NCBI RefSeq assembly: GCF_028765545.1
Contig: NZ_JARACP010000017.1
Location: 1 to 64,000 of the forward strand
Source of the DNA: Aliivibrio sp. S4MY1
Lineage (GTDB): Bacteria; Pseudomonadota; Gammaproteobacteria; Enterobacterales; Vibrionaceae
Direction: 5' to 3'
Length of the DNA stretch: 64,000 nucleotides
A model generated the notes under the pieces. The model was not told the DNA's origin. It did no database searches and worked only from the letters and a program-made list of their open reading frames with translations. Each line of letters starts with the position of its first letter. Within the stretch, counting starts at the first letter, position 1. The translations under genes and the position numbers were made by a program. This document shows positions 6,177 through 14,781 of the stretch, piece by piece.

Positions 6177-6476
6177 GGCATCTCCCTTTAAATTACGTAT
6201 AGCTTTAAATAGAGGTAGCGTTACAGTTACTTAACATTAGCTTACTCATGAATATAAAGTCAATGCGTTTCGTCAATTTTCGACGCTGAAGCATGTAATT
6301 TAATCAACACAACGACATGTGTAGTGAGCTTCACTGCTAAAGTCAACTTTGGTTATAGTTTTGATTTTTATAATTATAATTTGTAATAATTTCAATGATA
6401 TGCATTCGTTATTCACTTTGATGAATAGTGATAGATCGTTCATTGTGATAATGTTTAAATGATTAAATACGCAAAA
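6177..6476. other. AT-rich region between the last cargo gene and the att repeats
   Basis: About 300 bp without a convincing gene. A minus-strand frame at 6300-6524 translates to low-complexity hydrophobic sequence and crosses the repeats. Presumably it holds the promoter of the 68-aa gene and accessory sites for recombination. Confidence 0.5.
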
Positions 6477-6516
6477 TAATACGAAATAGCATGAAATAGC
6501 ATGAAATAACACGAAA
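6477..6516. repeat. Four 10-bp repeats next to the att core, inverted copy
   Basis: Units TAATACGAAA, TAGCATGAAA, TAGCATGAAA and TAACACGAAA lie end to end with a period of exactly 10 bp. Their reverse complement matches the TTTCGTGTTA units at 3433-3472. They end 53 bp before the tRNA-Trp fragment, a typical distance for integrase arm or excisionase sites. Confidence 0.8.
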
Positions 6517-6569
6517 TGTACCACCGCACGAAAGTAACTTATTGTTTTTATTTATACTTTGCTCGTTTT

Positions 6570-6612
6570 CCAAATCCGCGTGTTGGGAGTTCGAATCTCT
6601 CCACCCCTGCCA
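6570..6612 (+). other. att site: 3' half of tRNA-Trp
   Basis: The 43 nt run from the CCA anticodon (6570-6572) through the 3' anticodon strand ATCCGCG, variable loop, T arm GGGAG-TTCGAAT-CTCTC, acceptor strand CACCCCT, discriminator G and the CCA tail. They match tRNA-Trp (the E. coli sequence differs at few positions). The preceding bases do not make a D arm or 5' acceptor strand, so this is a duplicated fragment left by integration. The intact tRNA gene should be at the other end of the element, left of the window. Confidence 0.9.
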
Positions 6613-6621
6613 TATTCAAAG

Positions 6622-6649
6622 GCCTCGACAGAAATGTCGGGGCTTTTTG
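6622..6649 (+). terminator. Terminator of the host tRNA operon
   Basis: GCCTCGACA, loop GAAA and TGTCGGGGC (one G-U pair) are followed by TTTTT, 9 nt after the tRNA fragment. It marks the first chromosomal sequence beyond the element. Confidence 0.85.
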
Positions 6650-6693
6650 CTATTTACAATTTCTTACCTTGATTTGTACGCTCAATAGTTTAT

Positions 6694-6707
6694 GTATCTA
6701 TAGATAC
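6694..6707. promoter_or_regulatory. 14-bp perfect palindrome upstream of ppaC
   Basis: GTATCTATAGATAC reads the same on both strands and lies 62 bp before the ppaC start codon, in the region expected for its promoter. The binding factor, if any, is unknown. Confidence 0.4.
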
Positions 6708-6769
6708 TTTCTGTTTTCAAATCGTCTCAATTTGTTAGAATAGCGCCATATTTAAAGGAGAGTAATACA

Positions 6770-7690
6770 ATGTCAATGTATGTAGTGGGTCATAAGATCC
6801 CAGATTCAGATTCAATTTGTGGTGCGATCGCACTAGCTTACTTAAAAAATCAAATCGGTGAAGCAGCAACTCCTACTCGTTTAGGTGAAGTGTCTCCTGA
6901 GACTGCATTTATCCTTGAAAAGTTTGGCGTAGAAACACCTGAATTAAAATTAAGCTATGCTGGTGAAGAGGTTTACATTGTAGATCATTCAGAATTAACA
7001 CAAGCACCAGACGATATTGCTGAAGCCACAATTGTCGGTATTGTTGATCACCATAAACTGGGTGATTTAACAACTTCAACACCATTAGAGTGTTGGATCC
7101 GCCCTGTTGGTTGTAGTAATACAATCATTAAAATGATGTATGATTTCTACAATGTTGAAATTCCAAAAGACATGGCTGGTATCATGTTATGCGCAATTTT
7201 AAGTGATACAGTAATCTTTAAGTCACCAACTTGCACAACTGCTGATATCAAGTGTGTTGAAGCACTAGCAGAGATCGCTGGAATTGAAGATTATAAAGCA
7301 CTTGGCATGGAAATGTTTAAAGTAAAATCTGCAGTAGAAGGTACACCTGTACGTGATCTTGTAATGCGTGACTTTAAAGATTTCAATATGAATGGCGAGC
7401 TAGTAGGTATCGGCCAACTTGAAGTTATCGATCTTGCCGTGTTTGATGAAATTAAAGAAGAATTAGAAGCGGATATCGCAGCAATGAAAGTCGAAGGTAA
7501 TCGTCATACTATGATCTTACTTTTAACTGACATTATGAAAGAAGGTTCAGAACTATTAGTCGTTAGTGATAATGAAGAGCTAACAGCTAAAGCTTACGGT
7601 AAAGCGACAGAAAACGGCCGTGTATGGCTAGATGGCGTGCTTAGCCGTAAGAAACAAGTCGTTCCTCAATTACAAGACGTGTTTGCTTAA
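6770..7690 (+). CDS. ppaC: Manganese-dependent inorganic pyrophosphatase
   Basis: 306 aa, class II pyrophosphatase of the DHH family; it hydrolyses cytoplasmic pyrophosphate to two phosphates using two Mn ions. Metal ligands are visible at the expected places: His8, Asp12, Asp14 in G-H-K-I-P-D-S-D-S, Asp72 in V-D-H-S-E, the D-H-H motif at 93-95, and Asp146 in L-S-D-T. The C-terminal DHHA2 domain ends with the substrate-binding S-R-K-K. AAAGGAG is 9 nt before the ATG. It is a single-gene unit between two terminators. Length is normal for the family. Confidence 0.95.
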   Translation: MSMYVVGHKIPDSDSICGAIALAYLKNQIGEAATPTRLGEVSPETAFILEKFGVETPELKLSYAGEEVYIVDHSELTQAPDDIAEATIVGIVDHHKLGDLTTSTPLECWIRPVGCSNTIIKMMYDFYNVEIPKDMAGIMLCAILSDTVIFKSPTCTTADIKCVEALAEIAGIEDYKALGMEMFKVKSAVEGTPVRDLVMRDFKDFNMNGELVGIGQLEVIDLAVFDEIKEELEADIAAMKVEGNRHTMILLLTDIMKEGSELLVVSDNEELTAKAYGKATENGRVWLDGVLSRKKQVVPQLQDVFA

Positions 7691-7720
7691 TCTTTTTGAT
7701 ATAAAGCCAGTTAGGTAAAT

Positions 7721-7752
7721 AAAAAGCCCATATTGTGAAGTATGGGCTTTTT
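7721..7752. terminator. Bidirectional terminator after ppaC
   Basis: AAAAAGCCCATA and TATGGGCTTTTTC form a 12-bp stem around an 8-nt loop. It serves ppaC and the convergent zinc-ribbon gene. Confidence 0.9.
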
Positions 7753-7757
7753 CTCTT

Positions 7758-7910
7758 CTAGGCTGTTGTTTCTACTATTTTTGGTGATTCAATAAGCCAA
7801 ACCCCATCTCTTTTTATTACTCCACATTCTGAACAAAGCACCGTGGTTTCGCTGTCTGATATAAGTAATTCATCAGAATGGCATTTTGGGCATTCAATTA
7901 ATTCATTCAT
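7758..7910 (-). CDS. 50-aa zinc-ribbon micro-protein
   Basis: The frame begins MNELIECPKCHSDELLISDS. It has two knuckles, Cys7-x2-Cys10 and Cys26-x2-Cys29, spaced as in a TFIIB-type zinc ribbon. AAGGAA lies 7 nt before the ATG. It is flanked by a shared terminator with ppaC. Such stand-alone ribbons are often nucleic-acid binding, but the partner here is unknown. Confidence 0.75.
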   Translation of the reverse strand: MNELIECPKCHSDELLISDSETTVLCSECGVIKRDGVWLIESPKIVETTA

Positions 7911-7970
7911 ATCAAGTTCCTTAAGCAAGCTGTAAGTGTATAGTTTTGTTTCTTATTAGTATTATGAGTT

Positions 7971-8001
7971 ATACCAATCACTTACTTACCGTGATTAGTA
8001 T
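7971..8001. repeat. Inverted repeat of the ATACCAATCAC type
   Basis: ATACCAATCAC and GTGATTAGTAT (one mismatch) flank a 9-nt spacer. The same ATACCAATCAC end closes the longer dispersed repeat at 50431-50588, so this may be a remnant of that family. Confidence 0.5.
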
Positions 8002-8113
8002 GAGTATCTTATAATGAACGACAATGCCTAAAGACGTTGTTTTATTAATAAGATACCAACAAACATATTACATTAAAGCTAGCATACTGTTTGTTCGCGA
8101 GGGAAGTTTTGTG

Positions 8114-8141
8114 AACTGACAGCAAAATTTTACTGTCAGTT
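8114..8141. terminator. Hairpin after the DUF2062 gene
   Basis: AACTGACAG and CTGTCAGTT form a perfect 9-bp stem with a 10-nt loop, 40 bp after the stop on the minus strand. It lacks a long T-tract, so it may be a weak or factor-assisted terminator. Confidence 0.45.
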
Positions 8142-8180
8142 ATAGGTAGAAGCTCAAAGATAAGGGTAGATTAGATTTTG

Positions 8181-8696
8181 CTATTTTAATCGTAATGTGC
8201 GTTTTTGCCAGCTTCGCACTACAGAGTAACGCCAGAGTCCTCGTATACCAAAGTAACCGATAAGAGATGAGGCGACAGCACAAATAGCACAACCCAATAG
8301 GAAAGGGGGGCCAATTGTGGACATCTGAGAACCAATAAACTCCCAAGAAAGCTCAAAATGAAAATGTTGGGTAGGTGTTGATAATGTCCAAGCACCAATT
8401 TTATAAGCGCCATAAAATAACACAGGCATAGTGACGGGATTACTCACCCAAACTAAAGCGATTGATAAAGGTAAATTTACGCTACAAAGAATAGCTAAGC
8501 CTGCTGCCATAATCATTTGACTTGGAAGAGGAACAAACGCCATAAATAAGCCGACAGCAAAAGCCCCAGCCGCAGAACGACGGTTTAAGCACCATAGATT
8601 CGGGTTATATAATACGTTGCCAAATATCTTTAATGCTTTCTGGCGTTTAATTGTCTCGTGGTTTGGTAAAAAACGTTTAATGAACTTTCTTGGCAT
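8181..8696 (-). CDS. DUF2062 family membrane protein
   Basis: 171 aa. A basic N-terminus (PRKFIKRFLP) precedes three to four hydrophobic segments with the family features R-R-S-A-A-G-A-F-A-V-G-L-F-M-A-F-V-P and W-V-S-N-P-V-T-M-P. Proteins of this family are inner-membrane proteins of unclear function, often next to comEC and msbA in gammaproteobacteria, as here. Its start codon is only 6 bp from the divergent comEC start, so the two promoters must overlap each other's coding sequences. Confidence 0.85.
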   Translation of the reverse strand: MPRKFIKRFLPNHETIKRQKALKIFGNVLYNPNLWCLNRRSAAGAFAVGLFMAFVPLPSQMIMAAGLAILCSVNLPLSIALVWVSNPVTMPVLFYGAYKIGAWTLSTPTQHFHFELSWEFIGSQMSTIGPPFLLGCAICAVASSLIGYFGIRGLWRYSVVRSWQKRTLRLK

Positions 8697-8702
8697 GAGT
8701 TA

Positions 8703-11012
8703 ATGCTTCTTCTTCGAGACATACGAGTCAAACTCGTTGTCGTAATTCTTATTCTTTTATCATCAGCCTATTGGCCAACAAACCTGCCGTCGCTTGCATT
8801 TATATTGTGTGTTTTTAGCTATATAATTATTACGCTAAAATTTCCCCAAGCAAAGTTATTACAAGGCATCCTTCTGGGATTAGTCATCACTTCCTCACAC
8901 ATAACTTACTATAAAACTCTTAATCAGTTACTTTATAGTCAAGGTCATGATATTACCATCAAAGGTGAAATTCAAAGTCTAATTGCATTTAACAATAGAA
9001 CATCTTCAATTTTAGTCCAAGTTCGAGGTATTAATAATCATTCAATGAAGTTTTATGATTTACCACGATTAAGGCTATCAATTCGAGATTATCAGAAGCA
9101 ATTTAGCAAAGAGCCAGAAACCATTCTATTTAAACAAGGTCAGTTGTGGGAAATGAGTGTAAAGCTACGTCCGCCCATTGGCCGACATAATGAAGTAGGC
9201 TATAAGCTTGAAGATTATGCACTAGCTAAAGGAATACAATCATACGGTAAAATAAGTAATGCGACCTTATTAGAAGATAAGCCCTCCTATCGAACTCAAT
9301 GGTTTCAAAAAGTCTATGAGAATACAGTTAATGAAGCGCATCAATCTTTACTCCTAGCACTGACCTTTGGTTACAAAGGAGAGGTAAGTGCCTCTGAGTG
9401 GCGTGTGCTCCGTAACTCTGGTTTGGCGCATTTAATGGCAATATCTGGACTGCATATTGGGTTTGTTTTTGCGATTGGTTGGTGGCTAGGTAAGGGGGCT
9501 CGTCTTGTTTTTTCTCAAAAGAGCCAGCGCTGGTTGCCTATTATTCTCGGTTGTCTGTTTGCTGTTTTCTATGCGTGGCTGGCGGGTTTTTCACTTCCGA
9601 CGATTAGGGCTTTGATTGCCTGTTTTATCGTATCTATTTTATTGATATACCGGTTACGTTGGCCGAAACATCAATTATTATTGTGGTGTTTATTCCTATG
9701 TTTGTTACTCAATCCTTTTTCCTCCCTTTCTATGAGTTTTTGGCTTTCATTTAGTGCGGTATGCGTAGTTTTTCTGTCTCTTCATTTTTATCAGATCTTT
9801 GTTTACGCCAAAGACCAGCCATTATTTAGAAAGTGGCAACAAGTCATCTTTATACAGTTTGCTCTTTTTATTTTATTAGCGCCGATTCAAGGTGTTTTCT
9901 TTTCAGGTGTAAGTTATTTGTCACCATTCATTAATCTTCTTTCTGTACCTTGGGTCAGTTTTTTTACGGTACCGTTAAGTCTAGCTACGGTTATTATGGA
10001 GCAATTCAGTAATGAGATTGCAAAAATTGGATGGGAGTGGGCTAGTTTATCTATATCTCCGGTATGGTGGTTAGCAAAACATGCGGAACAATCATGGGTT
10101 GTATTACCAAATCATATTAATATGTTGTTGTACGCTATTATTTTTCTTTTATCTCTTAAATTGTTACTTCCCATACGTTTTTTCATTCAACCAATTATGC
10201 TTTTATTTATCGGGTCACTGTTTATTAAGCCAGAAAGAGAGTGGCAAGTTGATTTTTTAGATGTGGGGCATGGTTTATCACTACTATTATCTAATCAAGG
10301 GCATACCGTTGTTTATGACACTGGAGGGAGGTGGCGGACTGGCAGCATTGCTGAGAGTGTTATTGAGCCTATTTTGCATCATCGAGGAATAAGACGCATT
10401 GATGGTTTGATCCTAAGTCATTCAGACAACGATCACGCAGGCGGGAAAAATTATTTAATAGATGCTTTCAGTCCTAATTGGGTCAGAGCAAGTGAGAAAG
10501 GCAGTAATCATCAACCATGTATTAAAGGTGAAGAGTGGAAAGTAGCAGGAATGCATTTTACTGCAATTTGGCCACCGAAAATGGTAAGCCGTGCGTATAA
10601 TCCTCACTCATGCGTTATAAAACTAAGTATAGATAAGTGGTCTTTTTTATTAACTGGCGATATTGATGCCATTTCAGAGATGTTGATTTTAAATCAAAAT
10701 ACATTTGATGATATCGATGTATTTTTGGTTCCTCATCATGGCTCTAATACTTCGTCAACCAAGCGGTGGGTAAAAGTAATGGAAGGGAAGGTTGGTGTAG
10801 TATCTGCTGGAAGGTTTACTCCTTGGAATTTACCTAATCCAGAGATTAAAGATAGGCACTTAGATAATCAGGTGCTTTGGTTAGATACTGCTCAATTAGG
10901 GCAAATAAGTCTAAGCTCAAAAGATGGAAAGTTATCAATTGAAGGTTATTCACTGCACAATCAAAATACTTGGTACAGAAAGCTATTTGGCGATAATCTA
11001 AATTCAGAGTAG
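8703..11012 (+). CDS. comEC: ComEC/Rec2 DNA uptake channel
   Basis: 769 aa, full family length. It forms the inner-membrane channel through which single-stranded DNA enters during natural transformation. Order of parts: two N-terminal membrane helices, an OB-fold/DUF4131 region (about 75-185), a many-helix competence domain (about 205-500, with G-L-A-H-L-M-A-I-S-G-L-H near 240), and a C-terminal metallo-beta-lactamase domain. That domain starts with D-V-G-H-G-L-S near 520 and has the metal motif H-S-D-N-D-H near 572 and P-H-H-G-S. No strong ribosome binding site is visible. msbA follows 34 bp downstream, as in other gammaproteobacteria. Confidence 0.93.
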   Translation: MLLLRDIRVKLVVVILILLSSAYWPTNLPSLAFILCVFSYIIITLKFPQAKLLQGILLGLVITSSHITYYKTLNQLLYSQGHDITIKGEIQSLIAFNNRTSSILVQVRGINNHSMKFYDLPRLRLSIRDYQKQFSKEPETILFKQGQLWEMSVKLRPPIGRHNEVGYKLEDYALAKGIQSYGKISNATLLEDKPSYRTQWFQKVYENTVNEAHQSLLLALTFGYKGEVSASEWRVLRNSGLAHLMAISGLHIGFVFAIGWWLGKGARLVFSQKSQRWLPIILGCLFAVFYAWLAGFSLPTIRALIACFIVSILLIYRLRWPKHQLLLWCLFLCLLLNPFSSLSMSFWLSFSAVCVVFLSLHFYQIFVYAKDQPLFRKWQQVIFIQFALFILLAPIQGVFFSGVSYLSPFINLLSVPWVSFFTVPLSLATVIMEQFSNEIAKIGWEWASLSISPVWWLAKHAEQSWVVLPNHINMLLYAIIFLLSLKLLLPIRFFIQPIMLLFIGSLFIKPEREWQVDFLDVGHGLSLLLSNQGHTVVYDTGGRWRTGSIAESVIEPILHHRGIRRIDGLILSHSDNDHAGGKNYLIDAFSPNWVRASEKGSNHQPCIKGEEWKVAGMHFTAIWPPKMVSRAYNPHSCVIKLSIDKWSFLLTGDIDAISEMLILNQNTFDDIDVFLVPHHGSNTSSTKRWVKVMEGKVGVVSAGRFTPWNLPNPEIKDRHLDNQVLWLDTAQLGQISLSSKDGKLSIEGYSLHNQNTWYRKLFGDNLNSE

Positions 11013-11046
11013 AATATAGATAATTGTATATGAAGAATAAGTACTT

Positions 11047-12795
11047 ATGACTATTGAAAAAGACGAATCTACATGGGCAACATTTAAGCGTTTATGGCCA
11101 CATATCTCACTATATAAAGCGGGTCTTGCCGTTGCCGTTGTAACACTGATTATCAATGCGTTAAGCGATACCTACATGATCTCTTTGCTAAAACCACTTT
11201 TAGATGATGGTTTTGGCAACGCAGATTCTGATTTCTTAAAGAAAATGCCATTTATTATTCTAGCCATGATGTTTATCAGAGGTTTGAGTGGATTTATTTC
11301 TGGCTATTGCATGAGTTGGGTTGCGAGTAACGTGGTTATGCGTATTCGTCGTCAAATCTTTAACCATTTTATGCATATGCCGGTAAGCTATTTTGATCAA
11401 GAATCAACCGGCCGTTTATTATCTCGAATTACTTATGATTCAGAGCAGGTAGCGTCGGCAACCAGTAAAGCCTTAGTTAATATTGTACGTGAGTCAGCCA
11501 GTATTATTGGTTTACTTGGTTTGATGTTTTGGAACAGCTGGCAGTTATCTCTTGTACTGGTCGTTGTTGCTCCTATTGTTGCTTTTGCCATTAGTTTTGT
11601 TTCTAAACGTTTTAGAAAGATCAGTAAAAATATGCAAACGGCGATGGGTTCTTTAACCGCAACGTCTGAGCAAATGCTAAAGGGACACAAAGTAGTACTT
11701 AGCTACGGTGGTCAAAAAGTTGAATCTGAACGTTTTGATAACATTAGTAACCACATGCGTCAGCAAGGCATGAAAATGGTGGTAGCTCAAGGTCTAGCTA
11801 ACCCTATTATTCAAATGATCGCTTCGTTTGCTCTAGTTACTGTGCTTTATTTAGCAAGTGTAGATTCGATTAAAGAGACGCTGACACCGGGTACCTTTAC
11901 CGTTGTATTTTCTGCAATGTTTGGTTTATTACGCCCATTAAAAGGATTAACGAGCGTTACTTCTGATTTCCAACGCGGTATGGCGGCATGTCAGACGCTG
12001 TTTGAATTGATGGACATGGATAAAGAAAAAGACGACGGTAATATTGAAAGAGACACCGTAAAAGGTGATATCAAAGTTGATAATGTGACCTTTACTTATC
12101 CAACCGCGGATGCACCAGCACTACGTAGTGTAAGTTTTGATCTTCCAGAAGGTAAAACCATCGCATTAGTGGGCCGTTCAGGTTCAGGTAAGAGTACCAT
12201 CGCTAACTTGTTTACTCGTTTTTATGATGTCGATTCAGGTGAGATTAGCCTTGATGGCGATAAGATTGAAGATTATCGCTTACCAAACTTACGTAAACAT
12301 TTTGCTTTAGTCTCTCAAAATGTTCATCTATTTAATGATACTGTCGCAAATAACATCGCCTACGCATCTGAAGGTAAGTTTACGCGACTAGAAATAGAAA
12401 AAGCGGCAGAGCTTGCTTATGCATCTGATTTCATTAATAAGATGGACAATGGCTTTGACACCATGATTGGTGAAAATGGCGCGAGCTTATCTGGTGGTCA
12501 ACGCCAGCGTATTGCGATTGCTCGAGCATTATTACAAAACGCACCAGTATTAATTCTTGATGAGGCAACATCTGCACTTGATACCGAATCTGAAAAAGCA
12601 ATTCAATCAGCATTGGATGAGCTTCAAAAAGACAAAACGGTATTAGTTATTGCTCACCGCTTATCAACGATTGAAAATGCCGATCAGATCTTAGTTGTTG
12701 ATGAAGGTGAAGTGGTTGAACGTGGTAATCATGCAGAACTTATCGCTCATGATGGGGCTTATGCTCAATTACATCGTATTCAGTTTGGTGATTAA
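11047..12795 (+). CDS. msbA: Lipid A flippase MsbA
   Basis: 582 aa, matching the E. coli length. It is a half-transporter ABC exporter that flips lipid A-core across the inner membrane using ATP. An N-terminal six-helix domain (about 20-330) is followed by the nucleotide-binding domain with Walker [10 protein letters not shown] near 376-384, signature L-S-G-G-Q-R-Q-R near 481 and Walker B L-I-L-D-E-A near 500. The stop and the start of lpxK overlap (TAATG), so translation is coupled. The comEC-msbA-lpxK order is conserved. Confidence 0.97.
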   Translation: MTIEKDESTWATFKRLWPHISLYKAGLAVAVVTLIINALSDTYMISLLKPLLDDGFGNADSDFLKKMPFIILAMMFIRGLSGFISGYCMSWVASNVVMRIRRQIFNHFMHMPVSYFDQESTGRLLSRITYDSEQVASATSKALVNIVRESASIIGLLGLMFWNSWQLSLVLVVVAPIVAFAISFVSKRFRKISKNMQTAMGSLTATSEQMLKGHKVVLSYGGQKVESERFDNISNHMRQQGMKMVVAQGLANPIIQMIASFALVTVLYLASVDSIKETLTPGTFTVVFSAMFGLLRPLKGLTSVTSDFQRGMAACQTLFELMDMDKEKDDGNIERDTVKGDIKVDNVTFTYPTADAPALRSVSFDLPEGKTIALVGRSGSGKSTIANLFTRFYDVDSGEISLDGDKIEDYRLPNLRKHFALVSQNVHLFNDTVANNIAYASEGKFTRLEIEKAAELAYASDFINKMDNGFDTMIGENGASLSGGQRQRIAIARALLQNAPVLILDEATSALDTESEKAIQSALDELQKDKTVLVIAHRLSTIENADQILVVDEGEVVERGNHAELIAHDGAYAQLHRIQFGD

Positions 12796-13781
12796 TGATT
12801 GAAAAAATTTGGTTTGAGAACCATTTTTTAGGAAAGCTTTTGTGGCCATTATTGTGGTCACTTAGTTACTTATTTAAATGGATCGCAACAAAGCGAAAAT
12901 CAGATTACCAAAGCGGCAAAAAGCAAAGCTATCGCTCATCGGTTCCTGTCGTTGTCGTTGGTAATATCACCGCTGGTGGAAATGGTAAAACGCCGGTTGT
13001 TGTATGGCTTGTCGAACAGCTTCAATTAAAAGGCTATAAAGTAGGGGTTGCTTCTCGTGGTTACGGTGGTAAAGCTCCGTATTATCCTTATTTATTAACC
13101 GAAACCACAACGCCAGATATTTCTGGTGATGAGCCTGTTTTAATTAAACAACGCACCAAAGCTGAGGTTGCTGTTGCGCCAGTTCGTAGTGAAGCGGTTA
13201 GAATGCTTGAGCAACAGGGGGTTGACTTTATTATTACCGACGATGGTCTACAGCACTATGCACTTCAACGAGATATAGAGTTTATTATTATTGATGGTAA
13301 ACGTCGTTTTGGTAATCAGCATTATATTCCTCTTGGCCCATTAAGAGAGGGAGTAGAGCGTTTATCTAGTGTTGATTTCTTAATTTGTAATGGTGGAGAG
13401 CCTCAAGAAAATGAGGTGTCGATGCGACTTCAGCCAAGTGAAGCAATTAATTTAATTACAGGTGAAAGACGCAGTGTTTCTTCATTGTCTAATTTGGTTG
13501 CTTTTGCTGGAATAGGGCATCCGCCACGTTTTTTTGAAACGCTGAATCAGCTGAAAGCAAATGTGGTTCATACTCAAGGTTTTGAAGATCATAAAGCGTT
13601 TGTACAGACAGAAATAGAACAATTAATGAAATATGGCGATCAGTTAATTATGACTGAGAAAGATGCAGTAAAATGTCAGTCTTTTGCTCAATCGTCATGG
13701 TGGTATTTACCTGTTGATGCACAATTCCCAGAAGAAAAAGCACAACAAATATTAAATAAAATTATTGAGGTAAAAGAATAA
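12795..13781 (+). CDS. lpxK: Tetraacyldisaccharide 4'-kinase
   Basis: 328 aa. It phosphorylates the 4' position of the lipid A disaccharide precursor at the cytoplasmic face of the inner membrane, forming lipid IVA. The N-terminal hydrophobic stretch ([13 protein letters not shown]) anchors it. A P-loop [12 protein letters not shown] lies near residues 56-67, and D-D-G-L-Q-H at about 149 is the conserved catalytic segment. It starts inside the msbA stop codon and is followed 1 nt later by ycaR. Confidence 0.96.
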   Translation: MIEKIWFENHFLGKLLWPLLWSLSYLFKWIATKRKSDYQSGKKQSYRSSVPVVVVGNITAGGNGKTPVVVWLVEQLQLKGYKVGVASRGYGGKAPYYPYLLTETTTPDISGDEPVLIKQRTKAEVAVAPVRSEAVRMLEQQGVDFIITDDGLQHYALQRDIEFIIIDGKRRFGNQHYIPLGPLREGVERLSSVDFLICNGGEPQENEVSMRLQPSEAINLITGERRSVSSLSNLVAFAGIGHPPRFFETLNQLKANVVHTQGFEDHKAFVQTEIEQLMKYGDQLIMTEKDAVKCQSFAQSSWWYLPVDAQFPEEKAQQILNKIIEVKE

Positions 13782-13782
13782 T

Positions 13783-13980
13783 ATGGATTATCGTCTTCTT
13801 GAAATCGTAGCTTGCCCGGTATGTAAAGGAAAACTGAACTACGATAAAGATAAGCAAGAGCTTATTTGTAAAATTGATCGCCTTGCATACCCAATTAAAG
13901 AAGGCATTCCTGTAATGCTTGAGCCTGAAGCGCGTCACATGACTATGGAAGAGGTAGAGTTATGTCGTTCACAGTCATAA
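13783..13980 (+). CDS. ycaR: Trm112-family zinc-binding protein YcaR
   Basis: 65 aa. It begins [20 protein letters not shown]; the C-P-V-C pair and the later single Cys (ELICKID) resemble the Trm112 fold found between lpxK and kdsB in many gammaproteobacteria. Trm112 proteins activate methyltransferases in eukaryotes and archaea; the bacterial partner is not settled. The last 19 nt overlap the start of kdsB. Confidence 0.92.
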   Translation: MDYRLLEIVACPVCKGKLNYDKDKQELICKIDRLAYPIKEGIPVMLEPEARHMTMEEVELCRSQS

Positions 13981-14708
13981 TCCCTGCGCGTTATCAATCA
14001 ACTCGTTTACCGGGTAAACCGTTGGCTGATATTTGTGGTAAGCCAATGATTCAATGGGTTTACGAACAAGCGTCAAAAGCAGGTGCAGATCGTGTGATTA
14101 TCGCAACTGATGACAGCCGTATTGAAGCCGTAGTGAAAGGTTTTGGTGGTGATGTATGCATGACGTCACCAAACCACGAATCAGGTACAGAACGCCTTGC
14201 TGAAGTGATTGAAAAATGTGGAATTTCATCTGATGAGATCGTTGTAAATGTACAGGGTGATGAACCATTAATTCCACCAAGTATCATTCAACAAGTGGCT
14301 CAAAACTTGTCAGACTCAGTTGCACCAATGGCAACACTAGCAGTGACCATTGATGAAGAAGACGATGTGTTTAATCCTAACGCAGTTAAAGTCGTTACCG
14401 ATGCTGAAGGTTATGCGTTGTATTTTAGCCGAGCGTCAATCCCATGGGATCGTGATGCTTTCGCTCAAGGTGAAACATTAACAGCAAATCCTTTACTTCG
14501 TCACATTGGTATTTATGCGTATCGTGCTGGTTTTATTAATACCTATATTAATTGGCAGCCAAGTGTTCTTGAAAAAATTGAATGTTTAGAGCAACTTCGT
14601 GTTCTTTGGTATGGTGAAAAAATCCATGTTGCAGTCGCAAAAGAAGCACCTGCGGCAGGAGTTGATACCCCAGAAGATTTAGAGAAAGTACGCGCTATTC
14701 TTAAATAA
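13962..14708 (+). CDS. kdsB: CMP-KDO synthetase
   Basis: 248 aa, normal length. It joins CTP and KDO to give CMP-KDO, the donor for the inner lipopolysaccharide core. The N-terminal nucleotide-binding motif [15 protein letters not shown] and the metal-binding V-N-V-Q-G-D-E-P-L stretch near residue 95 are intact. It begins within the ycaR coding region and closes the msbA-lpxK-ycaR-kdsB operon before a strong terminator. All four genes serve lipopolysaccharide assembly or accompany it. Confidence 0.97.
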   Translation: MSFTVIIPARYQSTRLPGKPLADICGKPMIQWVYEQASKAGADRVIIATDDSRIEAVVKGFGGDVCMTSPNHESGTERLAEVIEKCGISSDEIVVNVQGDEPLIPPSIIQQVAQNLSDSVAPMATLAVTIDEEDDVFNPNAVKVVTDAEGYALYFSRASIPWDRDAFAQGETLTANPLLRHIGIYAYRAGFINTYINWQPSVLEKIECLEQLRVLWYGEKIHVAVAKEAPAAGVDTPEDLEKVRAILK

Positions 14709-14724
14709 ATACTTCTTTAAATAC

Positions 14725-14766
14725 AAAAAAAGCCCGAATCTATTTTAATAGCTTCGGGCTTTTTTA
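14725..14766. terminator. Bidirectional terminator after kdsB
   Basis: AAAAAAGCCCGAA and TTCGGGCTTTTTT form a 13-bp stem around a 15-nt loop, between kdsB and the convergent elyC. Confidence 0.92.
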
Positions 14767-14781
14767 TTAAGTGCATAAATC

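Larger units (their letters stand above)
1..6612. mobile_element. Right end of a P2-like integrated element at tRNA-Trp
   Basis: The stretch carries an integrase of the P2 tyrosine-recombinase family, an XRE repressor transcribed with it, a Cox-like regulator opening a divergent operon, and a tRNA-Trp 3' half at its edge. That gene order (int and repressor one way, cox and early genes the other) is the P2 switch layout. No capsid, tail, lysis or clear replication gene is visible, because the element continues past position 1. It could therefore be a complete P2-like prophage, a phage satellite or an integrative mobilizable element. The boundary at 6612 is well supported by the tRNA fragment and by the chromosomal terminator that follows. 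Confidence 0.85.

Noticed and set aside
6300-6524. Minus-strand frame of 74 aa
   Set aside because: Low-complexity hydrophobic translation that runs through the 10-bp repeats next to att.
6540-6612. Complete tRNA gene at the element edge
   Set aside because: Only the 3' half from the anticodon is present; bases upstream cannot form the D arm or acceptor pairing.
6516-6743. Plus-strand frame across the att site
   Set aside because: It crosses the tRNA-Trp fragment and its terminator; no coding signal.
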